From positions 73,934 through 137,933 of the forward strand of contig JACJXU010000007.1 of the NCBI GenBank assembly GCA_020636475.1: DNA of 64,000 nt, read 5' to 3'. Origin of the DNA: Chitinophagales bacterium. Lineage in GTDB: Bacteria; Bacteroidota; Bacteroidia; Chitinophagales; UBA2359. The position numbers and the translations under genes were made by a program. The notes under the pieces were generated by a model. That model had not been told where the DNA came from and ran no database searches. It saw only the letters and a program-made list of their open reading frames with translations. Shown here piece by piece: positions 15,938 through 23,380 of this stretch (within the stretch, counting starts at the first letter, position 1; the number at the start of each line of letters is the position of its first letter).

Positions 15938-18088
15938 ATGATTTCAACATTACACAAAGATATTCCTGCAAGTATAGTGGTCTTTTTGGTAGCCTTGCCA
16001 CTTTGTTTAGGTATTGCACTTGCAAGTGGTACACCGCTTATTTCGGGTTTAATTTCAGGTATTGTCGGCGGTATAATTGTCGGTATTTTGAGTCAGTCGC
16101 ATGTAAGTGTGAGTGGTCCGGCGGCGGGTTTGGCAGCAGTAGTATTGTCTGCTATCAATCAGCTACAAGTTTTTGAAATATTTTTGATGGCAGTAGTTTT
16201 GGCGGGCATATTTCAGCTTATTGCCGGCATTGCCAAAGCGGGATTAATTGCAGATTATGTCCCTAATAATGTTATCAAAGGTTTATTGGCGGCGATTGGT
16301 ATTATACTCATTCTCAAGCAAATTCCCCACGCAGTTGGCTTGGATAAAGATGCAGAGGGAGAGTTTTCGTTTTTTCAGCCTGATGGCGAAACAACTTTTT
16401 CCGAATTATTTAATATTTTTGCTTACTTCAGTTGGGGTCCGGTCATTATTTCGTTGTTATCACTGTTCGTTTTAATTTATTGGCATAAAACACCTTTCAG
16501 AAAAGTAAGTTTTTTTCCCGCGTCTCTTTTTGTCGTATTGTTGGGTGTTGCGCTAAATGCATTGTTCAAAATGTATTTCCCCCACTTTGTAGTAAGCGAA
16601 GAACATTTGGTAAAAATTCCCGAAATTAATAGTTTGGGAGAATTAATTACCCTACCGGATTTTGGCAGTATTGCCAATCCGCAAGTGTGGTTAATTGCTC
16701 TTACCATTGCGCTTGTTGCTTCTTTGGAAACACTCCTGAACTTGGAAGCCGTAGAAAACATAGACCCCTACAAACGCAAAGCATCACCCAACCGCGAACT
16801 GATAGCGCAAGGTGTGGGTAATATTGCTTCCGGTTTGGCGGGCGGAATTCCGGTTACATCGGTTATTATTCGCAGTTCGGTAAATATCAATTCGGGAGGA
16901 GCTACCAAGCTTTCGGCAATAATGCATGGATTTTTCCTGCTATTTAGTGTATTATTAATAAGCAGGTGGCTCAATCTTATTCCTTTGGCATCTTTGGCAG
17001 CCATTTTATTGGTTACGGGTTACAAATTGGCGCGCATTCCACTTTTTGTAGAGATGTACAAAAAGGGACTCAACCAGTTTATCCCTTTTGTAGTAACTAT
17101 TTTGGCAATTGTGTTTACCGATTTGCTTGTCGGTATTTTTATTGGGTTAGGCGTAAGTATTTTTTATTTATTGAAAAGTAATTACAAAAATCCTTTCGTA
17201 ATGGAAAACGAGCAACTGAACATTGGCGAAACGCTGCGCATAGAATTGGCAAATCAGGTTTCTTTTTTAAACAAAGCGTCTATCAAAGAAACTTTGTGGG
17301 ATATTCCCGAAAACTCAAAGGTAATTATTGATGCCTCTTACAGCGATTTTATTGACCAAGATGTATTGGAAATTCTGCAAGATTTTAAAGACACACGCTC
17401 GAAGGATAAAAATATTCAGCTAAATCTTATTGGTTTAAAGGAAAAATACAAATTGAAAGACCATATTCAGTTTTTAAATGTATTAGACAAAGAGCGTCAG
17501 GCAGAACTTACGCCTGATGATGTCTTGGAAATTTTGAAACGGGGCAATGAACGATTTGTAAAAGGAAAATGGACCGAAAAGTATTTCACACACCAAGTGA
17601 ATGCTACCTCTTTTGGGCAAAATCCTATTGCCGTAATTGTAAGTTGTATTGACTCGCGCACTACGCCCGAAATAATTTTTGACTTGGGTTTGGGCGATAT
17701 TTTATCTATACGTATTGCCGGAAATGTGATTAACGAGGAAGTTTTAGGAAGCATAGAACTGGCTTGCAAAAAAATTGGAACCAAATTAGTCGTTATTTTG
17801 GGACACTCGCAATGTGGAGCTATTGCTACGGCTATTTCGCAAGAAAATTCGGGACACATTCATACTATTACCGACAAAATAAATCGCTCTGTTGAAGCCT
17901 GTCAGCATCTTGCCATTGATACTTTTGCCAAAGATTACAACAAGACTATTGGCGAAAAAAATGTACAATTTTCTATTGATGATATCCTCGAAAACAGCAC
18001 TTATATAGCCAATGAGGTGAAGGAAAGAAATATAAAAATAGTCGCTGCCTTTTACGAAACAGAAACAGGCGAGGTGTCGTTTTTGTAG
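15938..18088 (+). CDS. SulP-family anion transporter fused to beta-carbonic anhydrase
   Basis: The first 415 or so residues are a multi-helix SulP/SLC26 permease, beginning with IPASIVVFLVALPLCLGIALAS and the SVSGPAAGL block. Residues about 422-500 look like a shortened STAS domain. From about 530 to the end is a beta-class carbonic anhydrase with zinc ligands Cys570, His623 and Cys626 and the Asp572/Arg574 dyad in CIDSR. The fusion suggests bicarbonate uptake coupled to CO2/HCO3- interconversion at the inner membrane; this architecture is known in bacteria, but the substrate here is inferred. The 716-residue length is right for both parts. Transcription is divergent from valS and the gene appears monocistronic. 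Confidence 0.93.
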   Translation: MISTLHKDIPASIVVFLVALPLCLGIALASGTPLISGLISGIVGGIIVGILSQSHVSVSGPAAGLAAVVLSAINQLQVFEIFLMAVVLAGIFQLIAGIAKAGLIADYVPNNVIKGLLAAIGIILILKQIPHAVGLDKDAEGEFSFFQPDGETTFSELFNIFAYFSWGPVIISLLSLFVLIYWHKTPFRKVSFFPASLFVVLLGVALNALFKMYFPHFVVSEEHLVKIPEINSLGELITLPDFGSIANPQVWLIALTIALVASLETLLNLEAVENIDPYKRKASPNRELIAQGVGNIASGLAGGIPVTSVIIRSSVNINSGGATKLSAIMHGFFLLFSVLLISRWLNLIPLASLAAILLVTGYKLARIPLFVEMYKKGLNQFIPFVVTILAIVFTDLLVGIFIGLGVSIFYLLKSNYKNPFVMENEQLNIGETLRIELANQVSFLNKASIKETLWDIPENSKVIIDASYSDFIDQDVLEILQDFKDTRSKDKNIQLNLIGLKEKYKLKDHIQFLNVLDKERQAELTPDDVLEILKRGNERFVKGKWTEKYFTHQVNATSFGQNPIAVIVSCIDSRTTPEIIFDLGLGDILSIRIAGNVINEEVLGSIELACKKIGTKLVVILGHSQCGAIATAISQENSGHIHTITDKINRSVEACQHLAIDTFAKDYNKTIGEKNVQFSIDDILENSTYIANEVKERNIKIVAAFYETETGEVSFL

Positions 18089-18347
18089 AAAATAAAAAGT
18101 GCCTAAATATCAAGGCGGTAGATACTGATGGATTGCAGCTTTGCGAGAGAACGGATTTTTAGCACCGAACTTCAATAGAAATACCTTAGTTTAAATATAG
18201 TAAAAAGTTCATTGAAATTCCGTTAGCCCCGCTTTTGGCAATCCCTTGTTATCGGTCGTTCTTCTTTCAGTCGTTGTTTTGTTTGTCGTGATAGTTGTTG
18301 AAAATTTTATTCTGATTTTTCTTTGTCAGTTCGGAATATCTGTTTAA

Positions 18348-18378
18348 TTTTGTCAAAAATTGACAAGCCGTAAATTTG
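18348..18378 (+). promoter_or_regulatory. promoter of the controller-methyltransferase operon, probably leaderless
   Basis: TTTTG (18348-18352), an 18-nt spacer and TAAATTTG (18371-18378) match the Bacteroidota -33/-7 consensus fully. The -7 element ends only 4 nt before the ATG at 18383, so transcription should begin at or beside the start codon, giving a leaderless mRNA. Leaderless transcripts are known for controller genes of several restriction-modification systems. Confidence 0.6.
18350..18366. promoter_or_regulatory. palindromic operator (C-box-like) of the controller gene
   Basis: TTGTCAA-AAA-TTGACAA is a perfect 7-bp inverted repeat with a 3-bp spacer, overlapping the -33 element and filling the gap before the -7 element. 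An extra half-site TTGTCA lies at 18323-18328. The position predicts autoregulation by the XRE protein encoded immediately downstream. Confidence 0.6.
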
Positions 18379-18382
18379 CAAA

Positions 18383-18691
18383 ATGAAAGTTTTAAACTCC
18401 GAATTAGGTCAGTATTTAAGGGAACTCCGAAAGAATAAAGGGCAAACCTTGCACCAAGTTTCTGTCGGAACGGATATTGATTCGCCTTTATTAAGCAAGT
18501 TGGAAAGAGGCGAACGATTACCGACTGACGAACAAATAAAAAAGTTAGCAAAGTATTACAAAGTTGCCGAAGCGGATTTAAAAGTCAAAGCAACTGCCGA
18601 AAGAATTATCAAAGAATACGGAGTAAATGACACAACTTACGAAGCTGTCAATTTGGTAATGGAACAAATAACCCCATACATTAAAAAATGA
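18383..18691 (+). CDS. XRE-family HTH regulator, restriction-modification controller
   Basis: The 102-residue protein has a Cro/C1-type helix-turn-helix over about residues 8-62 (LGQYLRELRKNKGQTLHQVS, then SPLLSKLERGERLPTDEQI), followed by a 35-residue helical tail. It is slightly longer than typical C proteins (about 80 residues). The stop overlaps the start of the first methyltransferase by 4 nt (ATGA), so the two are translationally coupled. The palindrome at 18350-18366 is its likely binding site. Unusually for a controller protein, it is co-transcribed with the methyltransferases and not with the endonuclease. It could therefore be mainly a repressor of methylase expression. Confidence 0.85.
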   Translation: MKVLNSELGQYLRELRKNKGQTLHQVSVGTDIDSPLLSKLERGERLPTDEQIKKLAKYYKVAEADLKVKATAERIIKEYGVNDTTYEAVNLVMEQITPYIKK

Positions 18692-19521
18692 AACAACTGA
18701 TTACAGATAATTTTGAATTGCACTTGCAAGATGCTATACAAGGTTTGTCTGCTTTGCCTGACAACTCTTTTGATTTGGCAATTTGCGACCCTCCGTATGG
18801 TGCGGCAACTTCTGCAAAATGGAATTACGACAGCGATAAAAAAATAAACGGTTTTGGTGGAAATTGGAAATTGAACAGCGAAGAATGGGATTTGCTTACA
18901 GGAAACGATATTTTCAAAAGCACACATCAATGGCTTACGCAACTGAAAAGGTTAGTAAAGCCAACAGGTTCAATTTGGATTCACGCAACTTATCACAATT
19001 CGGGTTTTGTTAATGTGCTTTGTCAGTTGTTGGGTTTGGAAATTATCAATGAGGTTACTTGGTATAAACGCAATGCGTTTCCGAATTTGTCAGCAAGGCG
19101 ATTGACAGCAAGCCACGAAACAATTTTGTGGGTGCATACAGGCGGTGAAAAACAACGTAAATATAATTTCAATTACGATGATGTAAAAAGAGCAAAGTTT
19201 GAAGGCGACAATATGAAAGAAGCCGATAAACAGCTTAGAACCGTTTGGGATATTCCGAACAATAAAAGCAAAGATGAATTAAGTTTTGGCACACACCCAA
19301 CGCAAAAACCGTTAAGAGTTTCGGAAAGATTATTGATGATTTCGGGTGTTAAAGGCGGAAAATTACTTGTACCGTTTGCAGGTTCGGGAACGGAAATGAT
19401 TGCAGGAATGAAATACGGAATGCAAGCCGTTGGGTTTGAAACGAGTGAAGAATATTTTGACCTTGCAAAAGAAAGATTGTTGTTTGAAGAAAGTAAAATC
19501 AAAAGCCAATTATTTGTATGA
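18688..19521 (+). CDS. beta-class DNA N6-adenine/N4-cytosine methyltransferase
   Basis: The 277-residue protein carries the catalytic motif DPPY (in AICDPPYG, near residue 33) ahead of the SAM-binding motif FAGSGT (near 232). That order, with HPTQKPL between them, defines the beta group of the N6_N4_Mtase family. The central WYKRNAFPNLSARRLTASHE stretch is the usual target-recognition neighbourhood. It would protect host DNA from the convergent endonuclease. It overlaps the controller gene and the next methyltransferase by 4 nt each. The target sequence cannot be read from the protein; DPPY suggests adenine but does not prove it. Confidence 0.92.
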   Translation: MKQLITDNFELHLQDAIQGLSALPDNSFDLAICDPPYGAATSAKWNYDSDKKINGFGGNWKLNSEEWDLLTGNDIFKSTHQWLTQLKRLVKPTGSIWIHATYHNSGFVNVLCQLLGLEIINEVTWYKRNAFPNLSARRLTASHETILWVHTGGEKQRKYNFNYDDVKRAKFEGDNMKEADKQLRTVWDIPNNKSKDELSFGTHPTQKPLRVSERLLMISGVKGGKLLVPFAGSGTEMIAGMKYGMQAVGFETSEEYFDLAKERLLFEESKIKSQLFV

Positions 19522-20405
19522 TACCAAAACCGAAAAACATAGTTGAGCCTGTTATTAAATGGTCGGGTAGCAAAAGATATGTTGCACCCGAATTGAGCAA
19601 ACATATTGCAATACAAAAACGATATATTGAGCCGTTTATTGGTGGCGGTGCAATGTTGCCTTTTCGTCAAATTTCAAATGCTGTTGCAAGCGATATAATT
19701 CCCGAATTGGTTAATCTTTGGAAGCAAATAAAAAACAATCCCGAACAAGTTGCCGAAGAATACCAAAATCGTTGGGAAAGATTACAAGAAGAAGGACACG
19801 ATATTTATTACAAAGTTCGAGACAACTTCAATGAAACAAAGAATGAATTTGATTTTTTGTTTCTTACTCGGACTTGCGTAAACGGTTTGATACGCTACAA
19901 TACAAACGGAGAGTTTAATAATTCAATGCACAAAAACCGTCCGGGAATAAATCCAAATAGATTAAGGGAAGTTATTTTAAAATGGAGTTATTTTATTCGT
20001 GATGTGGATTTTCGGAATTGCGATTATCGCCAAACTTTGGCTGATGCAGATAAAAATGATTTTGTTTTTCTTGACCCTCCGTATGGTGGAACAAAAGACC
20101 GTTACACGAAAACAGAATTTAACCTTGATGATTTTTACAACGAATTGGAACGGCTAAATTCTGTTGGTGCAAAATGGATTTTGACTTTTGACGGAACTGC
20201 TGGCAATCGTGAATACGATTACCAATTACCACAAGAATTATATAAGCACAAAACCGAAATTAAAACTGGAAATTCGCCTTTTACCAAGGCGATGAAAACA
20301 AGTATTGATGCAGTTTATGAATCAGTATATTTTAATTTTGAAACTGCTGTTAAATTGCGAAACAATATCAGTAAAAATGCGGTTCAAGAATTGGCTTTTG
20401 TCTGA
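19518..20405 (+). CDS. alpha-class (Dam/D12) DNA adenine methyltransferase
   Basis: The 295-residue protein belongs to the D12 class of N6-adenine methylases. KWSGSKRY and EPFIGGGAM near the N-terminus are the SAM-binding motifs X and I, and DPPYGG (near residue 188) is the catalytic motif IV; this order defines the alpha group. Two methylases of different groups in one cassette usually mean either an asymmetric (type IIS) target, one enzyme per strand, or a DpnII-like pair. I cannot choose between these from sequence. The final 84 nt overlap, tail to tail, the 3' end of the endonuclease gene. Confidence 0.92.
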   Translation: MIPKPKNIVEPVIKWSGSKRYVAPELSKHIAIQKRYIEPFIGGGAMLPFRQISNAVASDIIPELVNLWKQIKNNPEQVAEEYQNRWERLQEEGHDIYYKVRDNFNETKNEFDFLFLTRTCVNGLIRYNTNGEFNNSMHKNRPGINPNRLREVILKWSYFIRDVDFRNCDYRQTLADADKNDFVFLDPPYGGTKDRYTKTEFNLDDFYNELERLNSVGAKWILTFDGTAGNREYDYQLPQELYKHKTEIKTGNSPFTKAMKTSIDAVYESVYFNFETAVKLRNNISKNAVQELAFV

Positions 20406-22307
20406 AAGCAAAAGATGTCCGATTGTTTGTGTGCCGTCATTTTTGAACTCAAACGCAAGAACAAAATCCAAATTTCCGTCTTGTATTTCGGTTTTCATTT
20501 CGTCTAAACTTTTGTAAACAAATGCACCGCCCGAGTACGCTGAAAAATTGATAAGCGGTGATTTCTTTCCTGTGAAAGATTTCCAATCTTCTTTGTTTGG
20601 TTTGTATGCTGTCGGTGCAATTTTGAAAAGTGCCTTTACATATTCAATCAAACGATTACCGATATTTTCGTCCAAATCTCTTGCGTTGTTTTTGGATTCA
20701 ATTACCAAAAAGATTTCTTCTTTCTTGGTGTGAATTTGAATAATGTGGTCAGGTCGTTTTGCTTTTGTTGCCGAAACTCTTGGCAACGAAGTCCAACGAT
20801 ATTCTGTTTTGTCCGAAAAATCAAAATACGAAATTCCGCTCCAATCGCCACCGGGCGGATTACACATTGATTCAAAAATATTAGACTTCGTTTGTCTTGA
20901 AAACAATGTATGAATTGCCGTGTCCACATCGTGTTCGCCATAATTGCCACTTGGTGTTGCTGAATTGAAAACAACTTTTACACTTTTTCGTTCTAAATCA
21001 CGAGTTATAATGTTTGTCAAAACTCCGTGTTCAGAAGTTGCACTATCGGCTAAAACGTAATTGCTCAAATTCAAAACCGCTTGCCAAAGACCGTTATCCG
21101 TTGCAAGTTTTGGCGTGTTGTCTTTAAACGTTTTCCAAGTTTGTTTTCCCGCAGGACCAAAAACAATCGTCAAAATATCAATGTCATTACCAAACAACAT
21201 TCTTGCAAGTGGCACAAGTCCTCTGTCGGGACGAGAATCATCGCCTCTCGGTTTGAAACCTGTAACCCAAACCACAATCAATGGTTTGTTTTTCTTTTCA
21301 ATCGTGTTGGCTAATTCGTTGATTTTATCCGCAGGATAAATTTCTTTCAGAAGCGAAGTAAACTTTTTGACGTTGCCATTTGCAACAAGGCAAATAGGAA
21401 TTTCTTTTGCTCCGATTGAAAGTAAATTGAGTTCTTGCGTTTTCGTTAAAAGCGTTTTGAATGTTTTGGTAACATTCACTTTGTCCGATGATTTTTTACG
21501 CCAAACTTGTTTGTCTGGGTGGTTTTTAATCCATTCCGCTTTTTTCTGTCCCGATGATAATTTCAAAAATTCTTCCCATTCCAACGCTCGGAATGTATCA
21601 ACTCGTTTTCTGTCGCCCGAAAGAATTTTTACAAGTGTCGTTCCTTTTTCAATCAGCACGTCCATTGCATCGTTTGTATGACTTTGTTCAATGAGCGATT
21701 TCAACAAATCCAAACTTGCTTCCTTGCCGAAAATATGAGTAAACTTTTTGCGTAACTCGTCAGTAATTTCAGGGTGTGCTTCGTAAATCGGAACACAAAT
21801 CACGTTCAAAGATTTTGAAGAAGTTAGATAAGAAAACGGAACAATCGGATTTGGGAAACGTGGTGCTTTTACTTTTCTGTCGCTATCCAACTCAACGCCT
21901 CCGATTTCTGCAAAATAGAAATATGGAATACCAATTTCTGCACAAGTAACGGCTCTGCCGTTTCTTTGCCAAGCGTTGTTTCCTGCTGGCAATGCGTTAC
22001 AAAATTCAATCGCCAATAAAAGTTCTTCGGTTTTACTGTCTTTTGAAACTTTGGTAATATATGCGTCTGTTGCTTCTCTCAAAGGAGCACCGTATTTTGT
22101 AAGTTCAGTATTAAAATTTACATTCCAACGGTCGTGTCCGCCAAGTAATTCAACTTCAAAAATTTCATTGTCTTTGGTTTGAACGCTGTAAGACGGCATA
22201 AAAACATTTTTGCTTTTCGCAACAACCGTCCCTTTGTAGGCAAGTGCTATAAGTGATAAAGCTCTTTCACATTCAATTATGTTGTCCCCGTGTATTCTTA
22301 ATTTCAT
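20322..22307 (-). CDS. PD-(D/E)XK restriction endonuclease, probable cognate of the two methyltransferases
   Basis: The 661-residue protein is not one I can tie to a named enzyme. A PD-(D/E)XK nuclease core is visible near the C-terminus: PD at 519-520 and ESK at 537-539, after a beta-strand-like EEIFLVIE. A second compact block, residues 97-163 (AIEFCNALPAGN, WQRNGRA, GIPYFYFAEIGG, KAPRFPNPIVPFSYL), looks conserved and may be a second catalytic or DNA-binding region. The gene converges on the methyltransferase operon and shares 84 nt with its end. It has its own promoter with a TAnnTTTG element and an 18-bp palindrome. Identification as the endonuclease rests on the nuclease motif plus context. 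Confidence 0.75.
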   Translation of the reverse strand: MKLRIHGDNIIECERALSLIALAYKGTVVAKSKNVFMPSYSVQTKDNEIFEVELLGGHDRWNVNFNTELTKYGAPLREATDAYITKVSKDSKTEELLLAIEFCNALPAGNNAWQRNGRAVTCAEIGIPYFYFAEIGGVELDSDRKVKAPRFPNPIVPFSYLTSSKSLNVICVPIYEAHPEITDELRKKFTHIFGKEASLDLLKSLIEQSHTNDAMDVLIEKGTTLVKILSGDRKRVDTFRALEWEEFLKLSSGQKKAEWIKNHPDKQVWRKKSSDKVNVTKTFKTLLTKTQELNLLSIGAKEIPICLVANGNVKKFTSLLKEIYPADKINELANTIEKKNKPLIVVWVTGFKPRGDDSRPDRGLVPLARMLFGNDIDILTIVFGPAGKQTWKTFKDNTPKLATDNGLWQAVLNLSNYVLADSATSEHGVLTNIITRDLERKSVKVVFNSATPSGNYGEHDVDTAIHTLFSRQTKSNIFESMCNPPGGDWSGISYFDFSDKTEYRWTSLPRVSATKAKRPDHIIQIHTKKEEIFLVIESKNNARDLDENIGNRLIEYVKALFKIAPTAYKPNKEDWKSFTGKKSPLINFSAYSGGAFVYKSLDEMKTEIQDGNLDFVLAFEFKNDGTQTIGHLLLSDKSQFLNRIFTDIVSQFNSSFKIKIY

Positions 22308-22338
22308 CTATTTTCCGTGTCATAAAGATTTGAATTTG

Positions 22339-22346
22339 CAAAGATA
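22339..22346 (-). promoter_or_regulatory. candidate endonuclease-gene -7 element
   Basis: On the minus strand this reads TATCTTTG, a full TAnnTTTG match, placing transcription start near 22334 and giving a leader of about 27 nt. A single TGTCA, the core of the controller half-site, lies at 22318-22322 inside that leader. Confidence 0.5.
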
Positions 22347-22358
22347 TAATATAGTAGT

Positions 22359-22376
22359 GATAATAGCCCTATTATC
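22359..22376. promoter_or_regulatory. 18-bp palindrome at the endonuclease promoter
   Basis: GATAATAG-CC-CTATTATC is a perfect 8-bp inverted repeat with a 2-bp spacer, 12 bp upstream of the -7 element and covering the -33 position. It differs from the controller operator at 18350-18366, so if it is an operator it may bind another regulator. Confidence 0.45.
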
Positions 22377-22488
22377 AAGTGCGATTGGTTTGTTCGTTTC
22401 TTTCTGTCGGCTGATATATAACTTCCGTTCACAGAATGACCAGTAACACATAAACTTACCGCTTTTTATTTAAAAACAAAAGAAAGTC

Positions 22489-23364
22489 CTACGCCACAAT
22501 TTCATAATTCCGATACTCTCCCGGTCGCCAGTGAAACCATTTTTCCGACCAGCGCGACAAGCGTTCTTTCAGGCTTAATCGTATCATAGACGGCTCAAAA
22601 TCGAAATACCAATCTTGTCGGTTCACGCGCGCTTGCATCACCTGCGGGTGCGTTTCTGTAAACAGCTCCAGCGTGTCGATATTCTCCAAATAATTGTAAG
22701 GTTTTTCTTTGCTGAGGTGCTGTGTTATCCAGCTATCCGACTTCCAGTAGCGGCTGGAGTTGGCAATTTTTTCGCTTTGCAAAATTGGGTCTTTCACCCA
22801 ACCATAATGATACACATATGGCGCAATATACCGTACTTTTAGCTTGCGGTTGTCTATCCTAAAACCCTGCGCGTCTTTGTATGAGCGAATTTGTGGCAAA
22901 TTCCGCACAATTCTTATTTCCCGCCGATACCAGCGGCGCGAATTGCCCACATACGCATACGAGCCGTAAAAATGTTTGTAGTTAAACAAAAGTCCCTCCA
23001 CTTCGGGCGCGTGCAAGTAGTTTTGCATTTCTTGCTTTATTTCGGGCAAATATTTTTCGTGAATAACCTCATCTGCCTGAATATAAAATGCCCAATCCGC
23101 TTCGGAATCAATCAAGGCAAAAGCTTTATTGGTTTCATCGGCTAATACTTCGCCGCCTTTGCGCAGGTTTTCGTTCCACACCGAATGGCGAATTTTCACT
23201 TTAGGCGAATCAATGCTGCGTATTAGGTTTTCCGTGTCGTCATCACCATCGCCAATAAGAACTATCACTTCATCGCAAATAGGTAAAATAGAACGTATAG
23301 CCTCTACAACGGGAAAATCGTAGCGTACTGCATTTTTTACAATGGTAAAGCCGCTTATTTTCAT
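22489..23364 (-). CDS. family 2 glycosyltransferase
   Basis: This 291-residue GT-A enzyme opens with SGFTIVKNA and has CDEVIVLIGDGDDDT at about residues 30-44 and the metal/nucleotide-binding region WAFYIQADEVI near 91-101. These features fit the GT2 subgroup whose members carry YxQADE motifs and act on polysaccharide or cell-surface glycans. The sugar donor and acceptor cannot be deduced. No transmembrane helix is present, so it is cytoplasmic. It lies 16 bp downstream of a phosphohexomutase gene on the same strand, so the two probably share a transcript. It marks the first ordinary chromosomal gene right of the restriction-modification cassette. Confidence 0.85.
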   Translation of the reverse strand: MKISGFTIVKNAVRYDFPVVEAIRSILPICDEVIVLIGDGDDDTENLIRSIDSPKVKIRHSVWNENLRKGGEVLADETNKAFALIDSEADWAFYIQADEVIHEKYLPEIKQEMQNYLHAPEVEGLLFNYKHFYGSYAYVGNSRRWYRREIRIVRNLPQIRSYKDAQGFRIDNRKLKVRYIAPYVYHYGWVKDPILQSEKIANSSRYWKSDSWITQHLSKEKPYNYLENIDTLELFTETHPQVMQARVNRQDWYFDFEPSMIRLSLKERLSRWSEKWFHWRPGEYRNYEIVA

Positions 23365-23380
23365 TAAAAAAAACGAGAAT

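Larger units (their letters stand above)
18089..18382. other. intergenic region at the left edge of the restriction-modification cassette
   Basis: No gene is seen. A weak GCCT/AGGC hairpin lies just after the sulP-CA stop. The stretch 18216-18250 contains a GTTAGCC...GGCAAT...TTGTTATC pattern loosely reminiscent of mobile-cassette ends, which I could not confirm. The right end holds the controller-gene promoter and operator, annotated separately. The 17-nt stretch at 18257-18273 is similar to 22395-22409 beyond the endonuclease gene. Confidence 0.4.

Noticed and set aside
18216-18250. Integron attC-like site left of the restriction-modification cassette
   Set aside because: GTTAGCC and TTGTTATC vaguely resemble attC ends, but the GTTRRRY core does not match and no paired inner arms could be drawn.
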